Source: Tunicatimonas sp964551335
GTDB lineage: Bacteria > Bacteroidota > Bacteroidia > Cytophagales > Cyclobacteriaceae
Assembly: GCA_964551335.1 (NCBI GenBank)
Contig: CAZKCO010000011.1
Location: 1 to 64,000, forward strand
DNA: 64,000 nt
Direction of reading: 5' to 3'
In this document: positions 1 to 8,638 of the stretch, in pieces
How positions within the stretch are numbered: the first letter of the stretch is position 1
Layout of the letters: every line of letters begins with the position of its first letter
Notes under the pieces: generated by a model
Told to the model about the DNA's origin: nothing
The model's database searches: none
Seen by the model: only the letters and a program-made list of their open reading frames with translations
Translations under genes and position numbers: made by a program

Positions 1-78
1 TTTAGCAATAGTAGCATTTCTTACAATAATTATATCTCACTAATCTAAAGGCGCCGCGGTGGCATTAATCATCATTCA

Positions 79-1242
79 TTAGCTTTCTAAATCCGGAATA
101 TCTACCCAGCAGCGTTTCTCCCAGCTCTCCAGGCCTTTCTCGGCCAGTTGTACACCCTTAGCACCTTCTAGTAGGGTGTAGGGGAAGGGTTCGTCTTTCA
201 CTACGTGGCGCAGGAACATCTCCCACTGTACTTTGAAGGCATTGTCGTGGTGCTCCTGCTCCGGTACTTTGGCCCAGCCATCGTAAAAGTCAATCGGCTG
301 CGCAATATCGGGGTTCCACACTGGCTTGGGAGTGTTGCCGTAGTGCTGAATCCAGCACTCGCGTAGTCCGGCTACCGCGGAGCCTTTGGTACCATCAATT
401 TGCAGGGTGAGCAGATCGTCACGACGAACACGAACCGTCCAGGATGAGTTAAAGTGAGCGATCACCCCGTCTTCCAGTTCAAAGGTAGCGTAAGCGGCAT
501 CATCGGCGGTAGCCTGGTAGGTATTGCCTTGCTCATCTACCCGCTCGGGAATGTGGGTAGCCCCCAGGCAGGAGACGGCTTTCACCTTCCCAAAAATATT
601 ATCCAGCACGTAGCGCCAGTGGCAGAGCATATCCACGATAATACCGCCATCTTCTTCCTTTTTATAATTCCAGGAAGGCCGCTGGGCCGGAATGGTATCG
701 CCCTCAAACACCCAGTAGCCAAACTCACCCCGCACCGATAAAATCTTCCCGAAGAAGCCGTTTTCAATCAATCGTTTTACTTTTACCAACCCGGGAAGCC
801 AGAGTTTGTCCTGTACTACTCCGTTTTTCACTCCGTGCTTCTGGCACACCCGGTAAATATCCAGGGCCGTTTCGGTATCGGTAGCAGTCGGCTTCTCGCA
901 GTATACATGTTTGCCGGCGGCGGCTGCTTTATGCACCGCTTCGGCTCGCCGACCGGTAGTTTGAGCATCAAAATAGATTGAATACTGATCGTCCTGTAAA
1001 GCTTCGTCTACGTTGGTGGTATATTTTTTTACGCCCGACCGTTCGCACAGCTTTTGTAACTTCACCGCGTTGCGCCCTACTAGAATAGGATCGGGCATGA
1101 TTACCTCCGTAGGGCTTATCTTCACGCCGCCCTGTTTGATAATTTCTACAATGGAGCGCATCAGGTGTTGGTTAGTGCCCATTCGTCCGGTTACGCCGTT
1201 CATGATTACGCCCACGCGGTGGGTGGTTAGTTCGGTGCTCAT
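79..1242 (-). CDS. Gfo/Idh/MocA-family NAD(P)-dependent oxidoreductase
   Basis: A 387-residue cytoplasmic oxidoreductase of the glucose-fructose oxidoreductase/inositol dehydrogenase class. The N-terminal half is a Rossmann fold with a glycine-rich turn (GVTGRMGTN, residues about 17-25). The family signature YCEKPTATD at about 114-122 carries the EKP lysine that usually contacts the nicotinamide ring. The C-terminal half contains GGIIVDMLCHW, where the family places substrate-binding and catalytic residues. There is no signal peptide. Such enzymes oxidise or epimerise sugars, inositols or their derivatives; the substrate cannot be read from sequence. It is a single gene, divergent from the small lipoprotein gene downstream. 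Family assignment is secure and specificity unknown. Confidence 0.9.
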   Translation of the reverse strand: MSTELTTHRVGVIMNGVTGRMGTNQHLMRSIVEIIKQGGVKISPTEVIMPDPILVGRNAVKLQKLCERSGVKKYTTNVDEALQDDQYSIYFDAQTTGRRAEAVHKAAAAGKHVYCEKPTATDTETALDIYRVCQKHGVKNGVVQDKLWLPGLVKVKRLIENGFFGKILSVRGEFGYWVFEGDTIPAQRPSWNYKKEEDGGIIVDMLCHWRYVLDNIFGKVKAVSCLGATHIPERVDEQGNTYQATADDAAYATFELEDGVIAHFNSSWTVRVRRDDLLTLQIDGTKGSAVAGLRECWIQHYGNTPKPVWNPDIAQPIDFYDGWAKVPEQEHHDNAFKVQWEMFLRHVVKDEPFPYTLLEGAKGVQLAEKGLESWEKRCWVDIPDLES

Positions 1243-1405
1243 AGCTTTTTATGCTGGTAGTGTTAATAAAAAATTGAGAGCGTTCAAGTTAGTGTTCTAA
1301 ACGCTTTCTGCCAAAAAATTTATGCAACCGATAACAACAGCTCTTGCATTCCAACCTATTCCAATGGTTACGGGTCGGGTATAGTACACTAACACAATTT
1401 TATCA

Positions 1406-1795
1406 ATGCGCTTCATTATTACACTTCTGCTAGGATTTACTATAGGTGTTATTGCTAAGGGCTGTCACGAAGAGGAAGTAGCCGTTGCCCCTGAGCGTGC
1501 ATTGCCCGAAGATGCTGAAATTATTCGATTAGCGCCTAGCGAGGAGTATTTTTACGCCTTTGAGGCTATCCCCCACGAGGGAGGATTTCTCATTACTGAG
1601 GCACCCCAACACGCAGAAGTGAGTGAGTTTACGCATCGAGATGGAAAGTTTGGTTATCTATACCAACCTGAAAATGGTTTCATAGGAAATGATCTGACGG
1701 TACTGGAGATGTGTGCCAGTATTGGTGGTCCTGATTGTTACGATACCGTATTAGTTGCCAAGTTAGGTTTCGTGATTACTGAAAACAGAAAGTGA
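1406..1795 (+). CDS. Small hypothetical lipoprotein with a cadherin/Ig-like tail
   Basis: A 129-residue protein starting with a hydrophobic segment (residues 2-18) followed by AKGC, a plausible lipobox with Cys20 as the lipidation site. It should therefore sit in the cell envelope. The remainder is acidic. The stretch YLYQPENGFIGNDLTVLE near residues 90-107 resembles the end of bacterial Ig/cadherin-like repeats, which typically read Y-x-P-x-x-G-F-x-G-x-D. Two cysteines follow (MCASIGGPDC) and could form a disulfide. I do not recognise a specific family. It is a single gene with a weak hairpin over its stop codon. Confidence 0.6.
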   Translation: MRFIITLLLGFTIGVIAKGCHEEEVAVAPERALPEDAEIIRLAPSEEYFYAFEAIPHEGGFLITEAPQHAEVSEFTHRDGKFGYLYQPENGFIGNDLTVLEMCASIGGPDCYDTVLVAKLGFVITENRK

Positions 1796-1816
1796 TCGCC
1801 CATGAGAGCGACCACT
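1791..1816 (+). terminator. Weak hairpin overlapping the lipoprotein stop codon
   Basis: AGTGATCGC (1791-1799) can pair with GCGACCACT (1808-1816) with one non-Watson-Crick position across an 8-nt loop. No T-run follows, so a role in termination is uncertain. Confidence 0.3.
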
Positions 1817-1918
1817 TAGTTGCACGCTAATAACCACCTTTTGCGTATTTCTTCATGCTGGCCAGCGAGATCCAATGCTTTGCAGCAAACTGTGGATTAG
1901 CAGATATCCGGGAAGGAC

Positions 1919-2614
1919 TTAGTTATCCTGGAGTTTAAATGTAATCGGTAATACCATTCTAACTTTCACGGGTTTGCCGCGCTGCTTTCCGGGGGCCCAC
2001 TGAATGGGGGACTCTTTGATTACGCGCACAGCCTCTTCGTCGCAACCGGCTCCGATACCTTTAATCGCTTCTATCTCACGGACAGAACCGTCGGGGAAAA
2101 CCACGAACTGGACGAATACCTTTCCCTGTACGTTCAGGGTTCGGGCTCGGCTAGGATAATCCATATTCTCCTGAATGTATTGGTAAAAAGCGGTCATACC
2201 TCCTTCGGGTTCGGGGAACTGTTCTACTACGACAAATATTTCATCCACCTCTTCTTCTTCGGGTTCCTCCAATGCCGGGGCGGTAAATTCGCGGGTTTCA
2301 ATTACGGTAGACTCTTTGATCTCAATATCCAGTGAGATTTCCAGATCATCAATCTCTATTTCATCAGCTACGGCAATGATCTCGGGCTGAACAATTTTCG
2401 GAGGGGGTGGCGGGGGCTGCTCGGTAGGCGGTATCTCTATCACTTCTTCGTACTGATCATTCATAGCGGCGACAAATTCAACCAGTGAGTCATCGTCGTA
2501 AGACTTCCATTCAAAGACGATGGTGACCATGAGCATGCTGGTGGCTAAACCGATGCTCAAGAAAAGAGGTCTCAGATGGTTGTAATCAAGAGCGGGATTT
2601 TTTTTAGGTGTCAT
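1919..2614 (-). CDS. Energy transducer TonB
   Basis: A 231-residue TonB-family protein. Residues 1-13 are cytoplasmic, about 14-31 form a single membrane anchor, and a periplasmic linker with a proline run (PPTEQPPPPPP, near 62-72) leads to an acidic spacer. The C-terminal TonB domain (about 150-229) has the usual features: YPSRAR, then GKVFVQFVVFPDGSV, then the conserved WAPGKQRGKPV and VRMVLPITF end. It couples the proton-motive force, via ExbB/ExbD, to outer-membrane TonB-dependent transporters. No exbB or exbD lies nearby, so it is an orphan TonB, which is common in Bacteroidota that carry several paralogues. Family call is secure; its partner receptor is unknown. Confidence 0.92.
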   Translation of the reverse strand: MTPKKNPALDYNHLRPLFLSIGLATSMLMVTIVFEWKSYDDDSLVEFVAAMNDQYEEVIEIPPTEQPPPPPPKIVQPEIIAVADEIEIDDLEISLDIEIKESTVIETREFTAPALEEPEEEEVDEIFVVVEQFPEPEGGMTAFYQYIQENMDYPSRARTLNVQGKVFVQFVVFPDGSVREIEAIKGIGAGCDEEAVRVIKESPIQWAPGKQRGKPVKVRMVLPITFKLQDN

Positions 2615-2720
2615 GGCGGTGGTGGTTAAAGGGTGCTACATTGATTATTTTGATAGCAATAAGTTCCCCTTTTTATTCGCCAATAACTATGACGGCACTC
2701 AGTGCAAAAAATGATTATTG

Positions 2721-4148
2721 TCAGTTTTTGGAAGGAAAGGCCCTGATGACCTCTTTCAGGAAGTGATTTTTGTCAAAATTACCCCGAGCGGTTACTCCTA
2801 ACCGTACTATCACCAACTTGTGATCGGGTAAAACGAACACACTTTGTCCGTCAAACCCCTCAGCAAAGAACAGTTCGGTAGGCACATCCGGAAACTCGCG
2901 CTGGTCGGGACGGTTGCGCTCCCCGGCGTTAAGCCAGAATTGGGCTCCGTATTTGCGAAAAGGCGCATCTTCCACCGGTTTGGTGGTGTAGTTCACCCAG
3001 CCCTCGGGCAGAATGCGCTCGCCCTGCCACACTCCATCGTGGTAGTAAAGCAACCCAAACTTGGCCCAGTCGCGGGCGGTAGCCAGCATATACGACGAGC
3101 CGACGAACGTACCGGATAAATCGGTTTCCATTACCACACTACTCATACCTAGCGGCTGAAAAAGTTGCTGATAGGGCAAAGCGTAGTAGGCCTCGTCGCC
3201 CCAGTGCTGCCGCAGCAAAAAAGAAAGGATATTGGTAGTACCGCTGGAGTAGTACCATTCTTCGCCCGGCTCTACTTTTAAGGGCTGCTGAATAGCGACA
3301 CTGGCCATATCTTCGGAAAGGTATAGCATCCGGGTAACGTCACTGACTCCGAAGTAGGTTTCGTCCCAGGCCAGTCCGCTGCTCATCCGCAACAGATTAT
3401 CCCAGGTAATACCCTGACGAGGATCATTTTCCTCCTGCCAGGCCGGAACCGGGGCTGGGTCATTAACATCAATACCAGATTGCCGCACACTGATACCTAC
3501 CATTGCGTTAATGACGCTTTTGGTCATCGACCAGCCGGGCATGGGTGTCTGGGGTGAAAATCCCGGAGCGTAGCGCTCAGCTACCAGCGTGTCGTTGTAC
3601 ACTACCACCACCGCCTTGGTATTTTTAAAGTACTCCGGATCAGGTTCGGCAAACGCCCAATCTAACGCACTCTGCAATTGAGCGTAATTAACTCCGGTAA
3701 GCAAGTTAGTATTTTGGGGAATAAGGTAGCTCGAAGTGGGTTGGGTGGTCAAACGTTGAAGCTGAGCTGCTTCCGGCAGAGCGGCATCATCAACCAATAA
3801 TACACAACCCGCTCCGGGGCGATAGACTGCCTTGCGAGTAGCCATTCCGAAAATAGATGATGAAGCTGATTGCTCATCGCTATTCACCTGATAATCGGCC
3901 AACCGGTAGGGGTAGCGCGCCAGTTCGGTGGACAATACCGAACTTTCAGTACGCTGAGCTACAAAGTGGCAGGAGCAGAGGTGTTTGGCCCCAAACCCGG
4001 TTAGCACCGGCAGCGCCTGAGAAACATAGTAAACGAAATAACCTATACTAATGGCGAAAATGAGCAAGAAAATATTCCGGATGAGTTTTCTTCGCGACCT
4101 ACGTTGCACCAATGCTGTTGAATTTTTGTTTACCGAATTAGCCAACAC
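2721..4148 (-). CDS. Membrane-anchored serine hydrolase (beta-lactamase/penicillin-binding family)
   Basis: A 475-residue protein with one N-terminal membrane segment (about 24-45) and a periplasmic class C beta-lactamase-like domain. The nucleophile motif is SMTK (Ser207, Lys210). The second motif region is WYYSSGTTN near residue 300, with Tyr as the likely general base, and the C-terminal half contains GFDGQSVFVLPDHKLV where the family keeps its third motif. Related proteins are esterases, D-aminopeptidases or nylon-oligomer hydrolases; few are true beta-lactamases. It is a single gene, divergent from the next one with about 40 bp between. Hydrolase fold is confident, substrate unknown. Confidence 0.88.
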   Translation of the reverse strand: MLANSVNKNSTALVQRRSRRKLIRNIFLLIFAISIGYFVYYVSQALPVLTGFGAKHLCSCHFVAQRTESSVLSTELARYPYRLADYQVNSDEQSASSSIFGMATRKAVYRPGAGCVLLVDDAALPEAAQLQRLTTQPTSSYLIPQNTNLLTGVNYAQLQSALDWAFAEPDPEYFKNTKAVVVVYNDTLVAERYAPGFSPQTPMPGWSMTKSVINAMVGISVRQSGIDVNDPAPVPAWQEENDPRQGITWDNLLRMSSGLAWDETYFGVSDVTRMLYLSEDMASVAIQQPLKVEPGEEWYYSSGTTNILSFLLRQHWGDEAYYALPYQQLFQPLGMSSVVMETDLSGTFVGSSYMLATARDWAKFGLLYYHDGVWQGERILPEGWVNYTTKPVEDAPFRKYGAQFWLNAGERNRPDQREFPDVPTELFFAEGFDGQSVFVLPDHKLVIVRLGVTARGNFDKNHFLKEVIRAFPSKN

Positions 4149-4189
4149 GTTAAGTTAAATCTTCGTGGTACATAAAAAAACTTTTTACT

Positions 4190-4702
4190 ATGTATATTCC
4201 TTTTGATGAGATGCCCGCCACGGCCCGGATTTGGATTTACCAAGCCAATCGCCCCTTGAATGATACCGAGCAAGACTATGCCATACAGCGAGGACAGCAG
4301 TTTGCTGAGCATTGGGCAGCGCACGGTCAGGATCTTCGTTCGTCGGTGCAAGTGCGGCACAATTACTTTCTGATTCTTGCGGTAGACGAACAGTACAATA
4401 TAGCCAGCGGTTGTTCTATTGATAGTTCGGTAGCTTTGGTACGGGAACTGGAACAGAAATTTACCGAGCAATCTTCTTTCAGCTTTTTTGACCGTATGCA
4501 GATTGCCCTCTGGCAAGATGGTGAGGTAAATATGCTGCCGATGAAGGACGCAAAAGCTAAAGTTAGCAACGGAGAGATTTCGCCGGAAACACTCACATTT
4601 GATAATACCGTACCGACTAAAGAAGCGCTAGAAAGTCGCTGGAAAATACCTGTGAAAGACTCGTGGCTCGCTCGTTATCTTCCTAAGGAGGTTAGCAGTT
4701 AA
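4190..4702 (+). CDS. Conserved hypothetical protein (often mislabelled ABC transporter ATPase)
   Basis: A 170-residue cytoplasmic protein beginning MYIPFDEMPATARIWIYQ. It lacks Walker A, Walker B or an ABC signature. From memory, relatives in Bacteroidota are often labelled ABC transporter ATPase, and nothing in this sequence supports that name. Central residues LILAVDEQYNIASGCSIDSS suggest a compact alpha/beta fold. The conserved-looking cysteine lies at about position 76. The gene stands alone, divergent from the serine hydrolase. Its function is unknown. Confidence 0.75.
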   Translation: MYIPFDEMPATARIWIYQANRPLNDTEQDYAIQRGQQFAEHWAAHGQDLRSSVQVRHNYFLILAVDEQYNIASGCSIDSSVALVRELEQKFTEQSSFSFFDRMQIALWQDGEVNMLPMKDAKAKVSNGEISPETLTFDNTVPTKEALESRWKIPVKDSWLARYLPKEVSS

Positions 4703-4837
4703 TCTCACTTTTTTGTGTTTATACCCGCCAGCCGTATACTTTTCGGTTGATATGGGGCGTTCTGAGGGTGAATCCGACAGAGATTTTCTCGGTGGTAGTC
4801 GGCATAATTCGTATCTTTAAAAAATTTCGAAATATTT

Positions 4838-6814
4838 ATGAGTAAGTTAAATCGTTACTGGGTTCCTTTCTTATTCCTTTGCGTGCTGCTTAGTGCGTGT
4901 AATCCGGGGCGGAGGGCGCTAATCAAAGGATATAATAGCTTTGAAACCGGCGATTATAACGTGGCTATTGATCAGTACCGGATCGCGATGGATAATGGAG
5001 TGGAAGTGGCTGAGTCAAATTACAAGGTAGCTGAATCCTACCGCCTGAGTAACCGCCTGGATCAGGCGGCCGAATACTACGAAGCAGCCATTGATCTGGG
5101 AGTGCCCGATACGGCCGCGGTATTTCACTACGCTATGGCCCTCAAGCAAAACGGCCAATACGAGGAGGCCAAAAAACAACTGGAAGAATACCTGGAGCTT
5201 TCGGAAGACAGCGTGTTGGAATACACCGAATGGGCTCAGCAGGAAATCACCAACCTGGATAATCTGGACAGTATTCTTGTTAAAGATCAGTACTTTGAGA
5301 TTGAGCCGCTTACTGCGGTAAATACCGAAGAAGCCGAGTACGCTCCTACCGTTTTCCGGGGGTCGTTTTACTTTACTTCTTCCCGCGGCAGTGAGAAAAT
5401 TTATAAGGCCACCGGTACGGGTTTCACCAATATTTACCAAGCTCCTATTCAGGGGGATCAAGTACTTACCGAGCAGGCTCGCCTTTTAGGGGATGAGTTT
5501 GCCACGGAGGGAATTAATGAGGGGGCTATTACTTTTTCGCCCGATGGGCGCATGATGGTGTTTGCCCGGGGCAATAACGGCAAGAGAAAGGGAACCCGGG
5601 ATGTAAACCTGTATATGTCGCGCTACCAGAAGGGAAGCTGGACTACGCCCGAAATTCTAAGTATCAATGATCCTAACGCCTGGGATTCAACCCCCACCTT
5701 CAGCCGCGACGGTAAAACGCTTTACTTCGCGTCAAACCGCCCCGGCGGACAGGGCGGTATCGATTTATATTCAGCTCAGGTAGATAGCCGCGGTCGGTGG
5801 AGCAACGTGCGGAACATGGGAAGCACCATTAATACGCCGGGTAATGAAATGTTTCCCTACGTGACCGATGACGGAAAGCTGTATTTTTCTTCGGACGGAC
5901 ACCCCAGTATGGGCGCCTTAGACATATTTGTGGCTACCCGAAAAGACGGAGAGATTACTATTGAGAATCTGGGTCCTCCGGTGAACTCAGTATCCGACGA
6001 TTTCGGCATCTCATTCACCACCATCAAAGATGGTTACTTCACCTCTAACCGAAGTAGCGGAGCGGGCGACGATGATATCTACGCTTTCGTGAACAACGAT
6101 CCGGAATTGAAGATTGTAAACTACTTCCTGGCCGGAATCACGGTAACGAAGGATGAGGAAAGCGGGGAGGAAGAAATTGTAGAAAATGTAAATGTCAAAC
6201 TACGTTTTCCGCAGGGCGATGACATTGCCAGCGAAACTACTGGTAACGAAGGTGAATTTGGCTTTAAGGTAGACGGAGGAACCAACTACGAATTAGTCGC
6301 TGAGAAAGAAGGCTTCTTTACCGAGCGGGTAGAATTCAGTACCGTGGGAAAGACCATTCCGCAAGAAGAACTAGTGGATATGATAACGGATACCACCTTC
6401 CGCACCAAGATTGTGCTGAACAAACTGGTACTGGACAAACCCATCGTACTGGAAAATATCTACTACGAATTTGACGAAGACTTTATTACCGATGCCGCAG
6501 CAGTAGAGTTGGACAAACTGGTCGGCATTTTGGAGGATAATCCCCAGATTGTGATTGAGCTAAGCTCCCACACCGACTCTCGGGGTGACAATGATTACAA
6601 CCAGGATCTATCTCAGCGACGAGCTGAATCGGCAGTACAATACCTAGTAGAAAGCGGCATTGACCCCAACCGGATTGCGGCCCGGGGCTACGGTGAAAGC
6701 CAGTTAATTATCAAGAATGCCATCACCGAAGATCAGCACGAAATTAACCGTCGTACTGAATTTAAAGTGACTCGCATTCAGAATACTCCCCAAGCCAGTA
6801 GTTCATCCGAATAA
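4838..6814 (+). CDS. PorE-like OmpA-family lipoprotein with TPR, PD40 and carboxypeptidase-like domains
   Basis: A 658-residue envelope protein. The signal peptide ends in a lipobox (LLSAC, Cys21). Residues about 30-140 form TPR-like helical repeats, 150-420 form WD40-like PD40 beta-propeller repeats (FSPDGRMMVFA, FSRDGKTLYFAS, YVTDDGKLYFSS), 430-520 form a carboxypeptidase-regulatory-like beta sandwich, and 540-650 form an OmpA peptidoglycan-binding domain (SSHTDSRGDNDYNQDLSQRRAESA). This is the domain order known for PorE, a periplasmic protein tied to the type IX secretion system and peptidoglycan. No other por/gld genes lie nearby, so the T9SS link is inferred from architecture. A TATCTTTA element at 4812-4819 resembles the -7 box. 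Confidence 0.85.
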   Translation: MSKLNRYWVPFLFLCVLLSACNPGRRALIKGYNSFETGDYNVAIDQYRIAMDNGVEVAESNYKVAESYRLSNRLDQAAEYYEAAIDLGVPDTAAVFHYAMALKQNGQYEEAKKQLEEYLELSEDSVLEYTEWAQQEITNLDNLDSILVKDQYFEIEPLTAVNTEEAEYAPTVFRGSFYFTSSRGSEKIYKATGTGFTNIYQAPIQGDQVLTEQARLLGDEFATEGINEGAITFSPDGRMMVFARGNNGKRKGTRDVNLYMSRYQKGSWTTPEILSINDPNAWDSTPTFSRDGKTLYFASNRPGGQGGIDLYSAQVDSRGRWSNVRNMGSTINTPGNEMFPYVTDDGKLYFSSDGHPSMGALDIFVATRKDGEITIENLGPPVNSVSDDFGISFTTIKDGYFTSNRSSGAGDDDIYAFVNNDPELKIVNYFLAGITVTKDEESGEEEIVENVNVKLRFPQGDDIASETTGNEGEFGFKVDGGTNYELVAEKEGFFTERVEFSTVGKTIPQEELVDMITDTTFRTKIVLNKLVLDKPIVLENIYYEFDEDFITDAAAVELDKLVGILEDNPQIVIELSSHTDSRGDNDYNQDLSQRRAESAVQYLVESGIDPNRIAARGYGESQLIIKNAITEDQHEINRRTEFKVTRIQNTPQASSSSE

Positions 6815-6855
6815 AATTAATTTGCGGTATACTGCTGCGCAGGATTTATGATCCC

Positions 6856-6893
6856 GTGCTTTCATAAAAGCGGATATGCCATCCGCAAAGCAC
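6856..6893 (+). other. Bulged hairpin downstream of the PorE-like gene
   Basis: GTGCTTT (6856-6862) pairs with AAAGCAC (6887-6893), and GCGGAT (6870-6875) pairs with ATCCGC (6881-6886) around the loop ATGCC. The 5' side carries a 7-nt bulge. It sits between the stop codon and the terminator, so it would be a structured 3' UTR element. Confidence 0.45.
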
Positions 6894-6905
6894 ATAGAAA
6901 ACATC

Positions 6906-6943
6906 AACGTTCATTCGCCAGCCGGATGAACGTTTTCTTTTTC
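6906..6943 (+). terminator. Rho-independent terminator after the PorE-like gene
   Basis: AACGTTCAT (6906-6914) and ATGAACGTT (6926-6934) form a perfect 9-bp stem with an 11-nt loop, followed by TTCTTTTTC. This is a good intrinsic terminator for the upstream gene. Confidence 0.75.
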
Positions 6944-6976
6944 GTATTGCAGGAGGAGTGCATTATCAATTATCCA

Positions 6977-7007
6977 TTGTCAACTTGCAACTAGTCTTGT
7001 ACCTTTG
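6977..7007 (+). promoter_or_regulatory. Bacteroidota-type promoter for purM
   Basis: TTG at 6977-6979 and TACCTTTG at 7000-7007, separated by 20 nt, match the Bacteroidota -33 (TTG) and -7 (TAnnTTTG) elements. The predicted transcription start falls within a few bases of the purM ATG at 7013, so the message may be nearly leaderless. Confidence 0.6.
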
Positions 7008-7012
7008 CCACC

Positions 7013-8182
7013 ATGAGCGAACGTTACCAACAACGGGGAGTATCCGCCACCAAAGAAGACGTACACCGGGCCATCCGCCACGTAGATAAGGGGTTGTTTC
7101 CCAAAGCTTTCTGCAAAATTGTACCCGACTGGCTCGGGGGCGATGATGCTTACTGCAACATTATGCACGCCGACGGAGCCGGCACCAAATCGTCCTTGGC
7201 CTACTTGTACTGGAAGGAAACCGGCGATCTTTCGGTCTGGAAGGGTATTGCGCAGGATGCGGTGGTAATGAATACCGACGATCTGCTCTGCGTAGGCGCT
7301 ACCGACAATATATTGCTATCCTCTACCATTGGACGCAACAAGCATTTAATCCCCGGAGAAGTTATTCAGGCCATTATTGAGGGCACCGAAGAGGTACTAC
7401 AACTGCTGCGCGACCACGGCATGAACATTATCAGCACCGGGGGCGAAACGGCCGACCTGGGTGACCTAGTGCGTACCATCGTGGTGGATAGCACCGTCAC
7501 CGCTCGTATGCGGCGGGATGAAGTGATTAGCAACGACCGAATTACGGCGGGCGATGTGGTGGTTGGGTTGGCTTCCTATGGGCAAGCTAGCTACGAAACA
7601 GAGTATAACGGCGGTATGGGCAGCAACGGCCTCACTTCGGCTCGTCACGATGTGTTCCACCATCTGCTAGCCGAGCGATATCCCGAAAGCTACGATCCGC
7701 AGGTACCGGCAGAATTGGTGTATTCCGGTAGTCAGGCGCTCACTGACGAACTTACAATAGAGGATCAAACCATCAAAGTAGGAAAACTGGTACTATCGCC
7801 TACCCGAACTTACGCTCCCATTGTTCGGGAAGTGCTGAACCACCTTCGGCCGCATATTCATGGGATGGTGCACTGCAGTGGCGGGGCGCAAACTAAGGTG
7901 CTGCATTTTGTGGATAATCTGCACGTAATAAAGGATAATTTATTCCCCACCCCGCCACTGTTTCAACTCATCCAGCAGGAAAGCCAGACCGGCTGGCAGG
8001 AAATGTACCAGGTATTCAACATGGGGCACCGCCTGGAATTCTACATCCCGGAAGCGCACGCCCAAGAAATCATCGAGATCTCAGAAAGCTTCGGAGTAGC
8101 CGCTCGGGTTATTGGGCGAGTGGAAACTTCTGAGCAAAAGCAAGTAACGATACAAAGTGAATACGGTACTTTTATCTATTAA
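7013..8182 (+). CDS. purM: Phosphoribosylformylglycinamidine cyclo-ligase (AIR synthetase)
   Basis: A 389-residue PurM of the longer type found in Bacteroidota. It makes 5-aminoimidazole ribotide from FGAM and ATP in the fifth step of purine synthesis. The N-terminal YQQRGVSATKEDVHRA and the nucleotide-binding HADGAGTKSSLAYLYW and MNTDDLLCVGA stretches (about 45-95) are characteristic of the family. GGETADLGDLV near 145 and the glycine-rich GLTSARHDVF follow. The C-terminal AIRS_C half has MVHCSGGAQTKVLHF. The start is fixed by the conserved MSERYQQRG. It is preceded by a good promoter. Two genes of lower GC follow after 9 nt and may be co-transcribed, although they are functionally unrelated. 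Confidence 0.95.
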   Translation: MSERYQQRGVSATKEDVHRAIRHVDKGLFPKAFCKIVPDWLGGDDAYCNIMHADGAGTKSSLAYLYWKETGDLSVWKGIAQDAVVMNTDDLLCVGATDNILLSSTIGRNKHLIPGEVIQAIIEGTEEVLQLLRDHGMNIISTGGETADLGDLVRTIVVDSTVTARMRRDEVISNDRITAGDVVVGLASYGQASYETEYNGGMGSNGLTSARHDVFHHLLAERYPESYDPQVPAELVYSGSQALTDELTIEDQTIKVGKLVLSPTRTYAPIVREVLNHLRPHIHGMVHCSGGAQTKVLHFVDNLHVIKDNLFPTPPLFQLIQQESQTGWQEMYQVFNMGHRLEFYIPEAHAQEIIEISESFGVAARVIGRVETSEQKQVTIQSEYGTFIY

Positions 8183-8191
8183 TGATGCATT

Positions 8192-8638
8192 TTGGAAGCG
8201 ATTATTTTCATAGGAATTCAGGCGTCGGGAAAATCGACATTCTACAAAAAGCGGTTCTTCAATTCACACGTTCGCATTAGTTTGGATTTACTAAATACCA
8301 GAAACAAGCAGGAAAAATTTCTGGAAACCTGTTTTGCTACCCAAACCAGGTTTGTGGTTGACAATACCAATCCAACACTTATCGAGCGACAATTTTTTAT
8401 AGAAAAAGCAAAGATCAATAAATATGAGGTGATAGGATACTATTTCAGCTCTTCAATTGAGGATGCTCTAAATAGAAACTCTAGGAGGTCGGGCAAAGAA
8501 ATAATTCCTGATGTTGGTATTCTTGGATGTTACAAGAAATTGGTAATTCCGAGCTACCAAGAAGGCTTTGACCGACTGTATTATGTTAAAATGGAAGATA
8601 AAAACTTTATTGTTAAGGATTGGGTAGATGAAGTTTGA
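8192..8638 (+). CDS. P-loop polynucleotide kinase-like protein (partner of Thg1-like gene)
   Basis: A 148-residue single-domain P-loop kinase. Walker A is GIQASGKST (residues 8-16). A Pnkp-like acceptor segment reads ISLDLLNTR (about 29-37), strand 4 gives the typical FVVDNTNPT (about 54-62), and an arginine-rich lid (RNSRRSGKE, about 94-102) precedes IPSYQEGFDRLYYV. These features match the kinase domain of T4-type polynucleotide kinase/phosphatases, which phosphorylate 5'-OH RNA or DNA ends. The start is TTG at 8192, needed to include the P-loop; no ATG is available in frame. It overlaps the Thg1-like gene by 11 nt. Base composition is visibly more AT-rich than purM. Substrate preference is inferred, not shown. 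Confidence 0.82.
   Translation: MEAIIFIGIQASGKSTFYKKRFFNSHVRISLDLLNTRNKQEKFLETCFATQTRFVVDNTNPTLIERQFFIEKAKINKYEVIGYYFSSSIEDALNRNSRRSGKEIIPDVGILGCYKKLVIPSYQEGFDRLYYVKMEDKNFIVKDWVDEV

Noticed and set aside
2721..4148. Antibiotic-resistance beta-lactamase
   Set aside because: Only the general serine-hydrolase fold is supported; membrane anchor and motif variants argue for a different hydrolase.
4190..4702. ABC transporter ATPase
   Set aside because: No Walker A, Walker B or signature motif is present in the 170 residues.
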